A DNA stretch of 64,000 bases from an uncultured Niabella sp. (GCA_934486785.1 CAKSQK010000004.1:155247-219246), one strand, 5' to 3'; positions 7,841 to 16,953 are shown, counted from the first letter of the stretch. Numbers and translations: made by a program. Notes: a model not told the origin generated them from the letters alone.

Positions 7841-8938
7841 ATGGATCTGATTCAGGAACTGAACGATAAACCTTCGCGTAAAAAACTTTTATACCCTGTA
7901 AATGCCGAGCTTTCGGATTATTTGAAACGGCAGGGCCGTGAAGTACATTTGCCCGTTTCGCACAAAGACCTGCTGCGCTTTACCTGGTCTATACCCATAA
8001 AAGATGAATTTGGCAACCATACCCTTTGGGAAAAGGCCATTTATGATATGCGCGACTGGGAGTTTTTAAAAGAAGGGCTTGTAAAAATCTACGCCATATT
8101 GAAAACCGAAGGAGACATGAGCTTTGCAGACCAGCTTGATGTGGCCCGCATTGACTATTGCGCTTTTGGCAACTCGCTTCCCTTCCGTATCCGCATCATC
8201 AATAAGTTCAACAGCAACTTTGATCATTATTACATGAAGATCAACGACGCTTCCAGGATTTACGGCCTCGAGCTGGAACACATCCTCTCCCCTAACCGCA
8301 TTACTTTTTATACAGACGGTGGCACGCTGGTGGAAGAGCATATTCCCGGCATAGCCGGAGATGTTTTTTTATCGCAATACCTGGAGCGGGAAGAAACGAA
8401 TAAAACCAGGCTGGCAAAAGAATTTGTAAAGTTCAACGAACGCTGCTTTGTACGCCTGCTGGGCGATATGCGCGCGTATAACTTTGTGATAGTGGCCACA
8501 CCCGATATTGAATGTTACCAGTACCGCATCCGCGCAATAGATTTTGACCAGCAATGCTACGAAGGGAGGCGCAACCTTTACTTTCCGCAGTTTTTTAAAG
8601 AAAATAATATGTACGTGCTAAACGTGCTAAACCAGCTCAACAGAGAATCGGTAGAGCAATACCGTGCAGAAGAGCGCTCTACAATGGCTTTTCGTGTGGC
8701 AGTCAGCCGCTTCAGACTGATGGAATTACTGAACATCATGTCTCGTGATACTATTTCGCCGGAAGCCAAGCGCGACTTGTTGCGCCAGCAACTGAACGAG
8801 TATCATAAAACCGAATCGTTCAACCGCTGCAAAACAATGGGGCAGATTTTGAAGCTGCATTTAAAGAGTATGTTACGCTCCAATTTATTGCTGATACAAG
8901 AAAAAACCCGCAGCCTTAAAAATGCAGTAATCGTTTAA
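7841..8938 (+). CDS. Unknown protein with protein-kinase-like signature residues
   Basis: 365 residues, no signal peptide or membrane helix. I do not recognise the family. Residues typical of a kinase-like ATP-binding fold occur in the right order: Lys133 in HYYMKIND (beta-3 lysine), Glu145/147 in a helix (YGLELEHIL), a hinge-like segment [10 protein letters not shown] (161-170), [11 protein letters not shown] with Asp209 and Asn214 (catalytic-loop D-x4-N), and RAIDFDQQ with Asp234/236 (metal-binding Asp). The C-terminal 100 residues are helical and basic. This order suggests a divergent phosphotransferase or pseudokinase; this is inference. It lies 19 bases before the dienelactone hydrolase gene, probably in one operon. 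Confidence 0.6.
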   Translation: MDLIQELNDKPSRKKLLYPVNAELSDYLKRQGREVHLPVSHKDLLRFTWSIPIKDEFGNHTLWEKAIYDMRDWEFLKEGLVKIYAILKTEGDMSFADQLDVARIDYCAFGNSLPFRIRIINKFNSNFDHYYMKINDASRIYGLELEHILSPNRITFYTDGGTLVEEHIPGIAGDVFLSQYLEREETNKTRLAKEFVKFNERCFVRLLGDMRAYNFVIVATPDIECYQYRIRAIDFDQQCYEGRRNLYFPQFFKENNMYVLNVLNQLNRESVEQYRAEERSTMAFRVAVSRFRLMELLNIMSRDTISPEAKRDLLRQQLNEYHKTESFNRCKTMGQILKLHLKSMLRSNLLLIQEKTRSLKNAVIV

Positions 8939-8957
8939 ATCAACAAAACATACGACC

Positions 8958-9845
8958 ATGCAACAAATTAAAAAAGAAGACATCCGGCAGGAGGTTTTTG
9001 ACCTTTACGATGATTACGCGCACAACCGTGTTGATCGCCGCGAGTTTGTAAAAAAACTTTCTCTATATGCCGTAGGCGGCCTTACTGTAACATCGCTAAT
9101 GAGTTTTTTAATGCCGGACTATAAAGGAACGCTTCAGATCCATTCAGACGATCCCCGAATCAGTTCAGAATATATTACGTACCCTTCGCCAAAAGGCGCA
9201 GGAACAATGAAAGCTCTGCTGTGCAAACCTGTGAATACAAAAGCAAAATTAGGAGCGGTAGTGGTGGTGCATGAAAACCGCGGCCTGAACCCATATATAG
9301 AAGATGTGGCCAGAAGAACAGCGCTTGCCGGATTTATTTCCATAGCGCCGGATGCGCTCACGCCGCTGGGCGGTTACCCCGGCAACGATGATGAGGGCCG
9401 TGCAATGCAGGCGAAACGTGACCGCAACGAAATGCTGGAAGATTTTATAGCCGCGCACAATTTTATTAAAAAGCACAAAAGCAGTAATGGCAAAGTGGGC
9501 GTAACCGGTTTTTGCTTTGGAGGCTGGATTGCCAATATGATGGCCGTTCGCATTCCGGAATTGTATGCTTCAGTTCCGTTTTACGGCGGCCAGCCTCCTG
9601 TTGAAGAAGTGAAAAATATCAAAGCGCCGCTGCTCATACATTACGCCTCGTTGGATACAAGGGTGAATGAAGGATGGCCCGCTTACGAAGCCGCGCTGAA
9701 AGAGCATAAAAAAGAATACACGATGTATATGTATGAAAATGCCAACCACGGTTTTCATAACGATACCACACCGCGCTATGACAAAGCCGCTGCCGAACTT
9801 GTCTGGAAACGTACGGTAGATTTTTTTAAGGAAAAACTGAAATAG
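8958..9845 (+). CDS. Dienelactone hydrolase family protein, Tat-type signal
   Basis: 295-residue alpha/beta hydrolase of the dienelactone hydrolase (carboxymethylenebutenolidase) family. The catalytic triad is visible: Cys186 in GFCFGGW, Asp233 in SLDTRVNEG and His264 in NANHGFHND; Glu106 in VHENRGL matches the glutamate that activates the cysteine. The N-terminus carries a twin-arginine-like signal, [16 protein letters not shown] (26-41), preceded by about 25 extra residues, so export by Tat is likely. The natural substrate in this family is often unknown; hydrolysis of dienelactone in aromatic breakdown is only the prototype. It follows the kinase-like gene by 19 bases. Confidence 0.88.
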   Translation: MQQIKKEDIRQEVFDLYDDYAHNRVDRREFVKKLSLYAVGGLTVTSLMSFLMPDYKGTLQIHSDDPRISSEYITYPSPKGAGTMKALLCKPVNTKAKLGAVVVVHENRGLNPYIEDVARRTALAGFISIAPDALTPLGGYPGNDDEGRAMQAKRDRNEMLEDFIAAHNFIKKHKSSNGKVGVTGFCFGGWIANMMAVRIPELYASVPFYGGQPPVEEVKNIKAPLLIHYASLDTRVNEGWPAYEAALKEHKKEYTMYMYENANHGFHNDTTPRYDKAAAELVWKRTVDFFKEKLK

Positions 9846-9880
9846 CATAATGGTAATAGCATTTAAGATGCAGTACCATC

Positions 9881-10762
9881 TTAACTGAATATATCCGAGG
9901 ATAAGTACCTGTCGCCACGATCGCAAATAATACACACGATGGTACCGCTTTGCAAACGCGCGGCCAGCTCAACAGCGGCATGCACGGCTCCCCCGCTGCT
10001 CATGCCGCAAAAAATACCTTCTTCTTTTGCCAGGCGTTTGGTCATTTCGCGTGCCTGCTGCTCGCTTACTTCTATAAACGCATCCACCCGCGTGCGGTCA
10101 AATATTTTTGGCAGGTAAGCCTCGGGCCATTTACGAATGCCGGGGATGCGCGCGCCTTCAGCCGGCTGGCAGCCTATCACCTGCACCTGCGCGTTTTGCT
10201 CTTTCAAATATTTTGAAACGCCCATAATGGTACCGGTGGTGCCCATAGCCGAAACAAAATGCGTGATGCTGCCATTGGTATCCTTCCATATTTCCGGGCC
10301 GGTGGTTTCATAATGTATTTTAGGATTGTCCGGGTTGGCAAACTGGTTCAGCATCAGGCAATCGCCCTGTTGCAGCCGCTCGCTGGCATAGTCAATAGCG
10401 CCTTCCATGCCTTTGTCTGCGGGCGTTAAAGTGACTTTAGCGCCAAAGGCCTGCATGCTCAGCACGCGCTCACGTGTGGAGCCATCCGGCATCACCAGTT
10501 CTATTTGTATGCCAAACAAACCGGCAATGAGCGCCAGCGCAATGCCCGTGTTGCCGCTGGTGGGTTCTACCAAAGTCATTCCGGGTTTCAGCTCACCCCT
10601 GTCCAGCGCGCCTTTGATCATGCTGTATGCTGCGCGATCTTTTACGCTTCCTCCCGGGTTATCGCCTTCCAGCTTGCAATAGATATTTACATTGTTTCCG
10701 GCTCCAATTCGTTGAAGCTTCACGATCGGCGTATTTCCCACCAGTTCTAAAATACCATTCAT
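9881..10762 (-). CDS. cysM: Cysteine synthase B (O-acetylserine sulfhydrylase)
   Basis: 293-residue PLP enzyme that makes cysteine from O-acetylserine and sulfide (or thiosulfate for CysM). PLP lysine is Lys41 in NPGGSVKDRAA; the substrate loop is PTSGNTGIAL (near residue 68) and the phosphate-binding loop GTTGTIMGVSKYL (near residue 174). The length and the missing C-terminal extension fit CysM more than CysK. It is convergent with the dienelactone hydrolase gene (35 bases apart) and has a clear promoter box upstream. CysK and CysM are hard to separate by eye, so the B assignment is likely rather than certain. Confidence 0.9.
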   Translation of the reverse strand: MNGILELVGNTPIVKLQRIGAGNNVNIYCKLEGDNPGGSVKDRAAYSMIKGALDRGELKPGMTLVEPTSGNTGIALALIAGLFGIQIELVMPDGSTRERVLSMQAFGAKVTLTPADKGMEGAIDYASERLQQGDCLMLNQFANPDNPKIHYETTGPEIWKDTNGSITHFVSAMGTTGTIMGVSKYLKEQNAQVQVIGCQPAEGARIPGIRKWPEAYLPKIFDRTRVDAFIEVSEQQAREMTKRLAKEEGIFCGMSSGGAVHAAVELAARLQSGTIVCIICDRGDRYLSSDIFS

Positions 10763-10793
10763 TCGTTTGTTTTGCTGATTTTTTTGAAAGAAG

Positions 10794-10801
10794 CAAATTT
10801 A
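10794..10801 (-). promoter_or_regulatory. -7 promoter box for cysM
   Basis: The minus strand reads TAAATTTG, an exact match to the Bacteroidota -7 consensus TAnnTTTG, 31 bases upstream of the cysM start. No convincing -33 element was found at the expected distance. Confidence 0.5.
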
Positions 10802-10911
10802 GAGAAAACTAAACAAGGCGGTGAATGAAATCACAGCTCCCACATCGTAAGCGTTATCTTTCTGCACCAGGCAAAGAAGTTGATGCGCATTTTAATTTCG
10901 GCAATAATTAA

Positions 10912-10919
10912 TACATTTG
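10912..10919 (+). promoter_or_regulatory. -7 promoter box directly before the sterol desaturase gene
   Basis: TACATTTG matches TAnnTTTG. Only nine bases separate it from the ATG at 10929, so the transcript would start within a few bases of the start codon (nearly leaderless). Confidence 0.4.
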
Positions 10920-10928
10920 AAATACAGT

Positions 10929-12191
10929 ATGGAAACCTACGGTAAAATATTATTGATCGCGATGCCGGCATTCTTAGTGCTGGTGCTGTTTGAAAAATGG
11001 TATGCCTGGAAAAAAGGGAACGACAATGTGCGCACCAACGATATGATCAGCAGCCTGCTGAGCGGTGTAACCAATGTAACAAAAGATGTGCTGGGGCTAA
11101 GCGTTGCCATTTACGGTTATGGCTGGATGGTAAGCAACTGGGCGCTATACCACATTGAAGCCACATGGCTTACTTACCTGGTGGCTTTTATCGTACTTGA
11201 TTTTGCGGGCTATTGCGTGCACCGCATCCAGCATGAATACAATGTTTTCTGGAACAGCCACCTCATCCATCACAGCAGCGAAGAGTTTAACCTGGCCTGC
11301 GCTTTAAGGCAAAGCATTTCTTCTTTTATAAAAATATTTGCCATTTTTTTATTGCCTGCCGCTTTGCTGGGCGTTCCTGAAAAAGTGATTGCCGTAGTGG
11401 CTCCGCTGCACCTGTTTGCCCAGTTTTGGTACCATACCATTCACATCAATAAAATGGGCTGGCTGGAAAAGATCATCGTAACGCCTTCGCACCACAGGGT
11501 GCACCATGCCATTAACCCCGAATATCTTGACAAGAACTATTCGCAGATCTTTATCATCTGGGACAAATTGTTTGGCACGTTCCAGGAAGAACTGCCCGGT
11601 ACGCCGCCCGTGTATGGCATTACAAGGCCGGTACAAACCTGGAACCCGGTCAAGATCAACTTTCAGCATTTATGGCTTTTGATAAAAGATGCCTGGCACA
11701 CCAAAAGCTGGAAAGACAAACTGCGCATCTGGCTGATGCCAACGGGCTGGCGGCCTGCAGACGTGGCTGAAAAATTCCCGGTGTATAAATTTGATGATGT
11801 TTATAACATTAAAAAGTACGACACTCCCCTTTTTCCTTTACTCAAAACCTGGCTTTGGTTTCAACTGATCGTGCTGTTGTTGTTCATCAGCTATTTGTTT
11901 GGCAACATTGCCGCTATTGGCGCCCCGGGCATTTACTTCTACGGGTTCTTCATTTTTACTTATGTGTATGCTTTAAGTGAGCTGATGGATCAAAATGCTT
12001 ATGCCTGGAGTTGGGAGCTGCTGAAAGCCGTAACCGCGCTGGGCATTTTGTTTTACAGCAATGACTGGTTTTTGCTGAACCATATTTCACCGCTGATCAA
12101 ATATTTTATTGCTGCCTATATCATTTTTTCAGTGATCGTTACTTTTTACTTTAGCCGGCAAAATGTTCATAAACAAATTAATATTGCATGA
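10929..12191 (+). CDS. Sterol desaturase / fatty acid hydroxylase family membrane protein
   Basis: 420-residue integral membrane di-iron oxygenase. The histidine clusters are complete: HRIQHE (about residue 98) and HLIHH (about 113) in one block, then HHRVHHAINPEYLDKNY (about 190), plus isolated His residues between. The N-terminal half has several membrane helices and the C-terminal 130 residues contain further hydrophobic helices not found in the short family members. Such enzymes hydroxylate or desaturate lipids; the substrate is unknown. The ATG at 10929 is chosen over a TTG four codons earlier. The stop overlaps the start of the next gene (ATGA), so the two are translationally coupled. 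Confidence 0.88.
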   Translation: METYGKILLIAMPAFLVLVLFEKWYAWKKGNDNVRTNDMISSLLSGVTNVTKDVLGLSVAIYGYGWMVSNWALYHIEATWLTYLVAFIVLDFAGYCVHRIQHEYNVFWNSHLIHHSSEEFNLACALRQSISSFIKIFAIFLLPAALLGVPEKVIAVVAPLHLFAQFWYHTIHINKMGWLEKIIVTPSHHRVHHAINPEYLDKNYSQIFIIWDKLFGTFQEELPGTPPVYGITRPVQTWNPVKINFQHLWLLIKDAWHTKSWKDKLRIWLMPTGWRPADVAEKFPVYKFDDVYNIKKYDTPLFPLLKTWLWFQLIVLLLFISYLFGNIAAIGAPGIYFYGFFIFTYVYALSELMDQNAYAWSWELLKAVTALGILFYSNDWFLLNHISPLIKYFIAAYIIFSVIVTFYFSRQNVHKQINIA

Positions 12192-13066
12192 GCCCTTTTT
12201 ATAAGCTAACCTGTATTGTTGTGATTTTATTGGCGCCTGTTGTTTTAAAAGCACAGCCAAATTTTACCATTGAGGCAGGGCCTGAATACCGCAATGAAGA
12301 TTTCAGGTGGTCTATTGCCGGCAACAAGCAGGGAACCAATCCCAATATTTTATCAGAGCTTATTTTTAAACCCATCAACGCCGCCGGCTTTTATGTAAAA
12401 GGGCAATACAATGTGGTTGAAAATTTTTCAGTAGCCGTTCATTACAATAAATTATGGACTTATAAAGGATCGGTTACTGATTTTGATTATGATGGTGATA
12501 ACAGAACCAATCCCGTAACAGAGCTTTACCTGCAAAGCAATGAAGGCGGAATGAGAACGGCCGGCCTGGATTTCAATTACAGGGTTTACAACCGCCCCGG
12601 CTTCAGGGTTCTGGCAGGCGCCGGGCTGAGCTTAACCAAAGAATTGTTTTATTTAACTGATGATCTTGACCCGATGCTGAGAAGCACATACGAAGCAATC
12701 TGGAACGGGCCCGGCCTGCATTTGAAAGGATTTTACAACAAGGGGCTTTTTAATGCCGGTGCCAGATTAAAATACAGTTATCTGTTTTATAATGCCACAG
12801 CCAACTGGAATCTGGTAGAAACTTTTCAGCATCCTGTAAGCTTTACACATAAGGCAACCGCCAATGGCTTTGATGGCAGCTTAACCGCCGGCGTGCAGGC
12901 ATCGCGTTCAATTGGCATCAACCTGCACGGGTTGTTCTCTTTTTGGAAAACCGGGTATGGTATTGATAAATTATACGAAACCAGTGGCGTGGTTTATGAA
13001 GCAAGGCTGAATGACGCCATTAAAAAAAGTTTTGGCTTGCGGCTTACCGGCACTTTTGCTTTTTAA
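12188..13066 (+). CDS. Predicted outer-membrane beta-barrel protein (omptin/Pom-like)
   Basis: 292 residues with a signal peptide (about 1-22, ending KAQ). The rest alternates polar and hydrophobic residues as in a beta-barrel and ends in Phe (TGTFAF), the usual outer-membrane insertion signal. Segments such as FRWSIAG, GTNPNILSEL, DYDGDNRTNP and STYEAIWNGPGL resemble a family of integral outer-membrane proteins of omptin-like fold; I cannot see conserved omptin catalytic residues with certainty, so protease activity should not be assumed. The ATGA overlap with the sterol desaturase gene points to linked function, perhaps in lipid handling at the outer membrane. Confidence 0.65.
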   Translation: MSPFYKLTCIVVILLAPVVLKAQPNFTIEAGPEYRNEDFRWSIAGNKQGTNPNILSELIFKPINAAGFYVKGQYNVVENFSVAVHYNKLWTYKGSVTDFDYDGDNRTNPVTELYLQSNEGGMRTAGLDFNYRVYNRPGFRVLAGAGLSLTKELFYLTDDLDPMLRSTYEAIWNGPGLHLKGFYNKGLFNAGARLKYSYLFYNATANWNLVETFQHPVSFTHKATANGFDGSLTAGVQASRSIGINLHGLFSFWKTGYGIDKLYETSGVVYEARLNDAIKKSFGLRLTGTFAF

Positions 13067-13761
13067 AGCGGCCCTGCTTTTTTCTTTTTACCCTCCCAGG
13101 GAATGAATGCGCCCAAAGTACCCCTAAAACGCTTCCAGCGGCTTTCCCTTTCTACAATTGATTTAAAATGCCCTGCATAGTAAGCACTTGCCGCATCAAT
13201 AGCAGGGTCAAGGTGACTCAGCCTGCGCAGTGTATCCACCATAAACGGCAAATGATAAATGTCAGTGGCAAACCTGCGGCGCGTAAAGCCTTTCAGCATG
13301 GAAGACTGGAAAGGATCGGTAACGAGCGCGAGGGTTTTAAAGCCCTGCTTTTTTGCAATCTTGTAAGAATAAAAAATATTTTCAGTGCTGTGCTCCGCAA
13401 TGGTATCGTAAAAAATATGGGTGGCCGGTATGCCAAGCTGTTGCGCGTACAAGCCCATAATTTTAGACTCGTAGTAAGGTGTGTACACGGCACCGCCTGA
13501 AAAGATAATATTCCTGATGATTCCTTTAGAATACAAATGGTGCGCCCATAGCACACGGCCCTTCATTACGGTGTCCCATTTTTTGCCATCATAACCAATA
13601 CCAGGCACAATACCGGCATCAAAGCTGCAACCGTTTTGCAGCACCTGCTCATACAACTTTGTGGGGCGCTTACGATACGATACACAGGCCGAATGCATCA
13701 GCATCACCAATACAAGGCAGCAGGCTATAACAGGCAAAACTTTTCTCTTACTGAATGCCAT
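13063..13761 (-). CDS. YdcF/SanA family (DUF218) predicted lipoprotein
   Basis: 232 residues from the ATG at 13761 (an ATG seven codons earlier is also open). N-terminal signal with LVMLMHSAC, a possible lipobox. The DUF218 core shows AGIVPGIGYDG (near residue 50), a helix followed by NIIFSGG, ESKIMGLYAQQLGIP, the acidic TIAEHSTENIFYSYKIAKKQG and ALVTDPFQSSM. ElyC/SanA/YdcF proteins affect envelope integrity, lipid-carrier use and vancomycin sensitivity; the reaction is not settled. The start overlaps the end of the upstream relic by 14 bases, and the stop overlaps the convergent barrel gene by 4 bases. Confidence 0.82.
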   Translation of the reverse strand: MAFSKRKVLPVIACCLVLVMLMHSACVSYRKRPTKLYEQVLQNGCSFDAGIVPGIGYDGKKWDTVMKGRVLWAHHLYSKGIIRNIIFSGGAVYTPYYESKIMGLYAQQLGIPATHIFYDTIAEHSTENIFYSYKIAKKQGFKTLALVTDPFQSSMLKGFTRRRFATDIYHLPFMVDTLRRLSHLDPAIDAASAYYAGHFKSIVERESRWKRFRGTLGAFIPWEGKKKKAGPL

Positions 13762-14110
13762 AACGATGCCTGTATCGTTCAAATAACTGGGTTTGCTTAT
13801 TGTTCAGATCAATTTTTCTGCCCTGTATAAAAGCATCGGTAACCATGCTGGTTTTTATATCAAACAGGTCGCCTGTGGATATAATGATATTTGCATCCTT
13901 TCCTGCTTCAAGTGTGCCGGTGGTGGTTTTATCATCGCTAATGGTTTTACGCTTCTGCTGGTCTTTTCCCCTGTCAATGGTGGCATTGGTAAATGCAAAA
14001 TAACCCGTGCGCGGATCAGCAACACCGTTTACAGGAAATGTAACCTGGGCATGGCTTATAAAAAAGCAGTTCAGCAGCAGTAGCAGGAAAGCCGTTTTCA
14101 ATATTCTCAT
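13748..14110 (-). pseudogene. Amidohydrolase relic: N-terminus of one gene joined to C-terminus of another
   Basis: 120-residue open frame with a signal peptide (ending SHAQ). Residues 22-45 (TFPVNGVADPRTGYFAFTNA) match the mature N-terminus of a long secreted Bacteroidota amidohydrolase, while residues 60-120 (GTLEAGKDANIIISTGD, AFIQGRKIDLNNKQ, LFERYRHRYG) match the extreme C-terminus of a shorter imidazolonepropionase-like amidohydrolase. The whole metal-binding TIM barrel is missing. In many Bacteroidota these two genes are neighbours, so an in-frame deletion of several kilobases between them would produce exactly this frame. It has no chance of amidohydrolase activity as it stands. Family matches are from memory. 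Confidence 0.65.
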
Positions 14111-14278
14111 TTTGTTGATTCTTTGGCTGAAAATATTAAAAAATATTGGATGCTGCCCATGAAAAGTGATGGATGGTAAAACTACTGTATGTATTGGCAG
14201 TGGTTGCAGAAGTAATGATTACCGTTTAGAAAAAATACCCGATGTACAACCGGATTTTATGTACCTTCACTCTCAATC

Positions 14279-14494
14279 ATGAAGTATGTACCAAAATACT
14301 GTATCATAAACTGCGATGGGAAAGTTTTGATCAGGACAGAAGATCGCTCATTAAAGCTTGTGAATGTTGATGAAAAAGACCTGCTGAACCAAAAAGATGT
14401 TTGCTATTTTAATTCTGCCGATGCTGCGGAAAATTACATTTGGAAATATGGCTACCTTGAGATTGATCCTACACTGAGGCCGTTTCAGCTTTGA
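14279..14494 (+). CDS. Small conserved-looking hypothetical protein
   Basis: 71 residues, no signal peptide or membrane segment. It has the look of a small folded domain: a beta hairpin at the start (YCIINCDGKVLIRTEDRSLKL), then a helix (DAAENYIWKYG). I do not recognise the family. It starts at a clear ATG, stands alone between the relic and the tRNA gene, and is followed by a hairpin-plus-T-run terminator at about 14530-14551, which supports it being a real transcription unit. Confidence 0.55.
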   Translation: MKYVPKYCIINCDGKVLIRTEDRSLKLVNVDEKDLLNQKDVCYFNSADAAENYIWKYGYLEIDPTLRPFQL

Positions 14495-14528
14495 TCTAAA
14501 TTCTGAATTTAAGTTTTATAAAAACAAA

Positions 14529-14553
14529 AGGCAGCATTAACGCTACCTTTTTG
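14529..14553. terminator. Bidirectional terminator between the small gene and tRNA-Gln
   Basis: AAAGGCAGC and GCTACCTTTTT flank the loop ATTAAC; pairing is complete except for one mismatch. T-runs exist in both directions, so it can serve the small plus-strand gene and the minus-strand tRNA. Confidence 0.55.
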
Positions 14554-14624
14554 TTGACCCATAAGGATTCGAACCTTAACAGACAGAACCAAAATCTGTA
14601 GTGCTACCGTTACACCATGGGTCA
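14554..14624 (-). tRNA. tRNA-Gln (anticodon TTG)
   Basis: 71 bases on the minus strand. Acceptor stem TGACCCA pairs with TGGGTCA; anticodon arm ACAGA-TTTTGGT-TCTGT gives anticodon TTG (Gln, codon CAA); T-loop GGTTCGAATCC is present. CCA is not encoded. Confidence 0.95.
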
Positions 14625-14769
14625 GTACCACCTTCCTTTCGGTTTTGGGTGGGCAAAAATAAGTATTTCGCCCTATCCAAGCAAATGGTTTTTAAATTTA
14701 TTTTATACCTGTTACAGCCAAGCTGAGAAAAATCATATCGCACGCACTGCTTTCTTAAACCTTAAAGGT

Positions 14770-14777
14770 TAAATTTG
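14770..14777 (+). promoter_or_regulatory. -7 promoter box for mdh
   Basis: TAAATTTG matches TAnnTTTG exactly, 39 bases before the mdh start codon. The -33 region is not convincing. Confidence 0.45.
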
Positions 14778-14816
14778 CACATACCCGATTTATTATCAAA
14801 TTAAAACATACATTTC

Positions 14817-15746
14817 ATGAAAGTAACAGTTGTAGGCGCAGGAGCAGTGGGCGCCAGTTGTGCAGAATACATTGCTATCAAAAATTTTTGCTCCGAGATT
14901 GTTCTGGTTGACATTAAAGAAGGATTTGCCGAAGGCAAGGCGATGGACCTGATGCAAACAGCTTCTCTGAACGGTTTTGACACAAAAATTACCGGCACTA
15001 CCGGCGATTATTCCAAAACCGCTGGTTCGCAGGTTGCCGTGATCACTTCCGGTATCCCACGCAAGCCCGGTATGACGCGCGAAGAGTTGATCGGTATTAA
15101 TGCCGGCATTGTAAAAGACGTTACGGCCAACCTGGTAAAACATTCCCCTGATGTGATCATTATTGTGGTGAGCAACCCGATGGATACCATGGCCTACCTG
15201 GTTCATAAAACTTCCGGCCTGCCAAAAGAACGCATTATAGGTATGGGTGGCGCTTTGGACAGCGCCCGCTTTAAATACAGGCTGGCAGAAGCCATGGAAT
15301 GCCCCATTTCTGACGTAGACGGTATGGTGATTGCTGCCCACAGCGATACCGGCATGCTGCCATTAATGACCAAAGCCACACGCAACGGCGTACCTGCCAC
15401 AGCCTTCCTGAGCGAAGAACAGCAAAGCAGCGTAACAGAAGCCACAAAAGTAGGCGGCGCCACACTTACAAAACTGCTGGGCACCTCTGCATGGTATGCT
15501 CCCGGCGCAGCGGTTTCAGTAATTGTACACTCTATCGCATGCGATCAAAAGAAAATGATCCCCTGCTCTGTAATGCTGGATGGTGAATATGGTGAAACCG
15601 ACATCTGCCTGGGTGTTCCCTGCATCATTGGTAAAAATGGTATTGAAAAAATTGTGGACATAGAACTTACACAGGAAGAAAAAGAAAAATTTGCCACAGC
15701 AGCAAAAGCTGTAAGAGAGGTTAACGGCGATCTGAAAGATCTGTAA
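14817..15746 (+). CDS. mdh: Malate dehydrogenase (LDH-like type)
   Basis: 309-residue NAD-dependent malate dehydrogenase of the TCA cycle (malate to oxaloacetate). The Rossmann motif is VVGAGAVGASCAEYI (residues 4-18), followed by Asp35 in VLVDIKEG, which selects NAD. The substrate-binding loop is SGIPRKPGMTREEL (Arg residues), then VVSNPMDTMAYL and the catalytic region MVIAAHSDTGMLPL with the active-site histidine. Length and order match the LDH-like MDH group typical of Bacteroidota and Chlorobi. It is a single-gene unit with its own promoter box and a strong terminator. Confidence 0.95.
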   Translation: MKVTVVGAGAVGASCAEYIAIKNFCSEIVLVDIKEGFAEGKAMDLMQTASLNGFDTKITGTTGDYSKTAGSQVAVITSGIPRKPGMTREELIGINAGIVKDVTANLVKHSPDVIIIVVSNPMDTMAYLVHKTSGLPKERIIGMGGALDSARFKYRLAEAMECPISDVDGMVIAAHSDTGMLPLMTKATRNGVPATAFLSEEQQSSVTEATKVGGATLTKLLGTSAWYAPGAAVSVIVHSIACDQKKMIPCSVMLDGEYGETDICLGVPCIIGKNGIEKIVDIELTQEEKEKFATAAKAVREVNGDLKDL

Positions 15747-15775
15747 CCTATAATTTTTTATAAGAATTAAATTTT

Positions 15776-15800
15776 CCGGGGCTATGCCCCGGTTTTTTTT
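15776..15800 (+). terminator. Rho-independent terminator of mdh
   Basis: Perfect 7-bp stem CCGGGGC / GCCCCGG with loop TAT, followed by eight T (15793-15800), 30 bases after the mdh stop. Confidence 0.9.
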
Positions 15801-15852
15801 AGTGGATGGGCTTATTTTGCAAACTATTTAAAACGCCAAAAACAAATATCAT

Positions 15853-16953
15853 ATGCGCCTGATCATTTTAGGTTTATTACTATTCACCTCAATAAGCACG
15901 TTTTCCCAAACAAAGCTGAAGCCCGGTTTTGATGCCAGGGAATACATCGCGCTGTTTTCGTTAGCACGCGGCCGCATTGCCTTTAGCGATAGCGTGCATC
16001 AAGAGGAAGGCCTTACTTATAAGCAGGTTTACCGCTCACCAGAGGTGGGTTTAAAAAACCGGTGGACTTTTTTCAGGCGCAGTGATGGTGTGGGTATTAT
16101 TGATATCCGCGGCACGGTTGCCGATCAGGCAAGCTGGCTGGCTAATTTTTACGCGGCCATGATACCGGCCAAAGGCACGCTGCATTTAACCGACTCCACT
16201 TTTTTTCATTACAAATTTGCTAATGACACCAACGCTGCCGTGCACGCGGGCTGGGCAGTGGCGCTGGGGTTTATGGCCGGCGATATGGTACAGAAAATAA
16301 AAGAAAGCCATGCCGGCGGCATGAAGGAATTATTGATCTTTGGGCACAGCCAGGGTGGCGCCATTGCTTTTCTTACCACCTCTTACCTGCTGCACCTGCA
16401 ACAGGATGGGCAGTTGCCAAAAGACCTCTGGTTGAAAACCTATTGCAGCGCCGGCCCCAAGCCCGGCAACATGAATTATGCTTACGACTACGATTTTATG
16501 ACAAGAGGCGGCTGGGCTTTTAATGTTGTAAACGCTGCCGACTGGGTGCCTGAATCGCCTTACACGGTGCAAACATTGCAGGATATGCATGAGATTAACC
16601 CATTAGTGCACACGGATAAGCTACTAAAAAAACAAAACCTTCTGGTGAGACTGGTAGGCAACAATGCTTTCAAAAAATTTAGCAATGGGCCACGCAAGTT
16701 GCAAAAAAGATATACCCGCCTGTTTGGTAACACGCTTTACAATTATGCCATTCAAAAAGCCATCCCGCAATACCAAAAGCCTGAGTACTTTCAGTCTTCC
16801 AATTATATGCGGGCCGGAGTACCAATTGTTTTAATGCCGGATGAAGGTTATCATCAGCAATTCAGATTTGATGAAAACAAAAAAGACTATTTTGTTCATC
16901 ATCACTTTTCAGCTTACCTGTATCTGATCAGTAAATATTATTTCAATGAATAA
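15853..16953 (+). CDS. Secreted class 3 lipase-like hydrolase
   Basis: 366 residues with a signal peptide (about 1-19, ending TFSQ). It has the alpha/beta hydrolase nucleophile elbow GHSQGG with Ser166, preceded by LLIFGHSQ as in Lipase_3 (fungal-type lipase) proteins, and the downstream stretch KTYCSAGPKPGN followed by NAADWVPESPY, which in this family carries the catalytic Asp region. A late His (VHHHFSAYLY) is a candidate for the triad. It is probably periplasmic or secreted and acts on an ester lipid. It follows the mdh terminator, so it is transcribed separately. Confidence 0.8.
   Translation: MRLIILGLLLFTSISTFSQTKLKPGFDAREYIALFSLARGRIAFSDSVHQEEGLTYKQVYRSPEVGLKNRWTFFRRSDGVGIIDIRGTVADQASWLANFYAAMIPAKGTLHLTDSTFFHYKFANDTNAAVHAGWAVALGFMAGDMVQKIKESHAGGMKELLIFGHSQGGAIAFLTTSYLLHLQQDGQLPKDLWLKTYCSAGPKPGNMNYAYDYDFMTRGGWAFNVVNAADWVPESPYTVQTLQDMHEINPLVHTDKLLKKQNLLVRLVGNNAFKKFSNGPRKLQKRYTRLFGNTLYNYAIQKAIPQYQKPEYFQSSNYMRAGVPIVLMPDEGYHQQFRFDENKKDYFVHHHFSAYLYLISKYYFNE

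Noticed and set aside
14796..15341. 181-codon minus-strand frame under malate dehydrogenase
   Set aside because: Antisense to the conserved mdh; composition of His/Cys/Phe is typical of a shadow frame.
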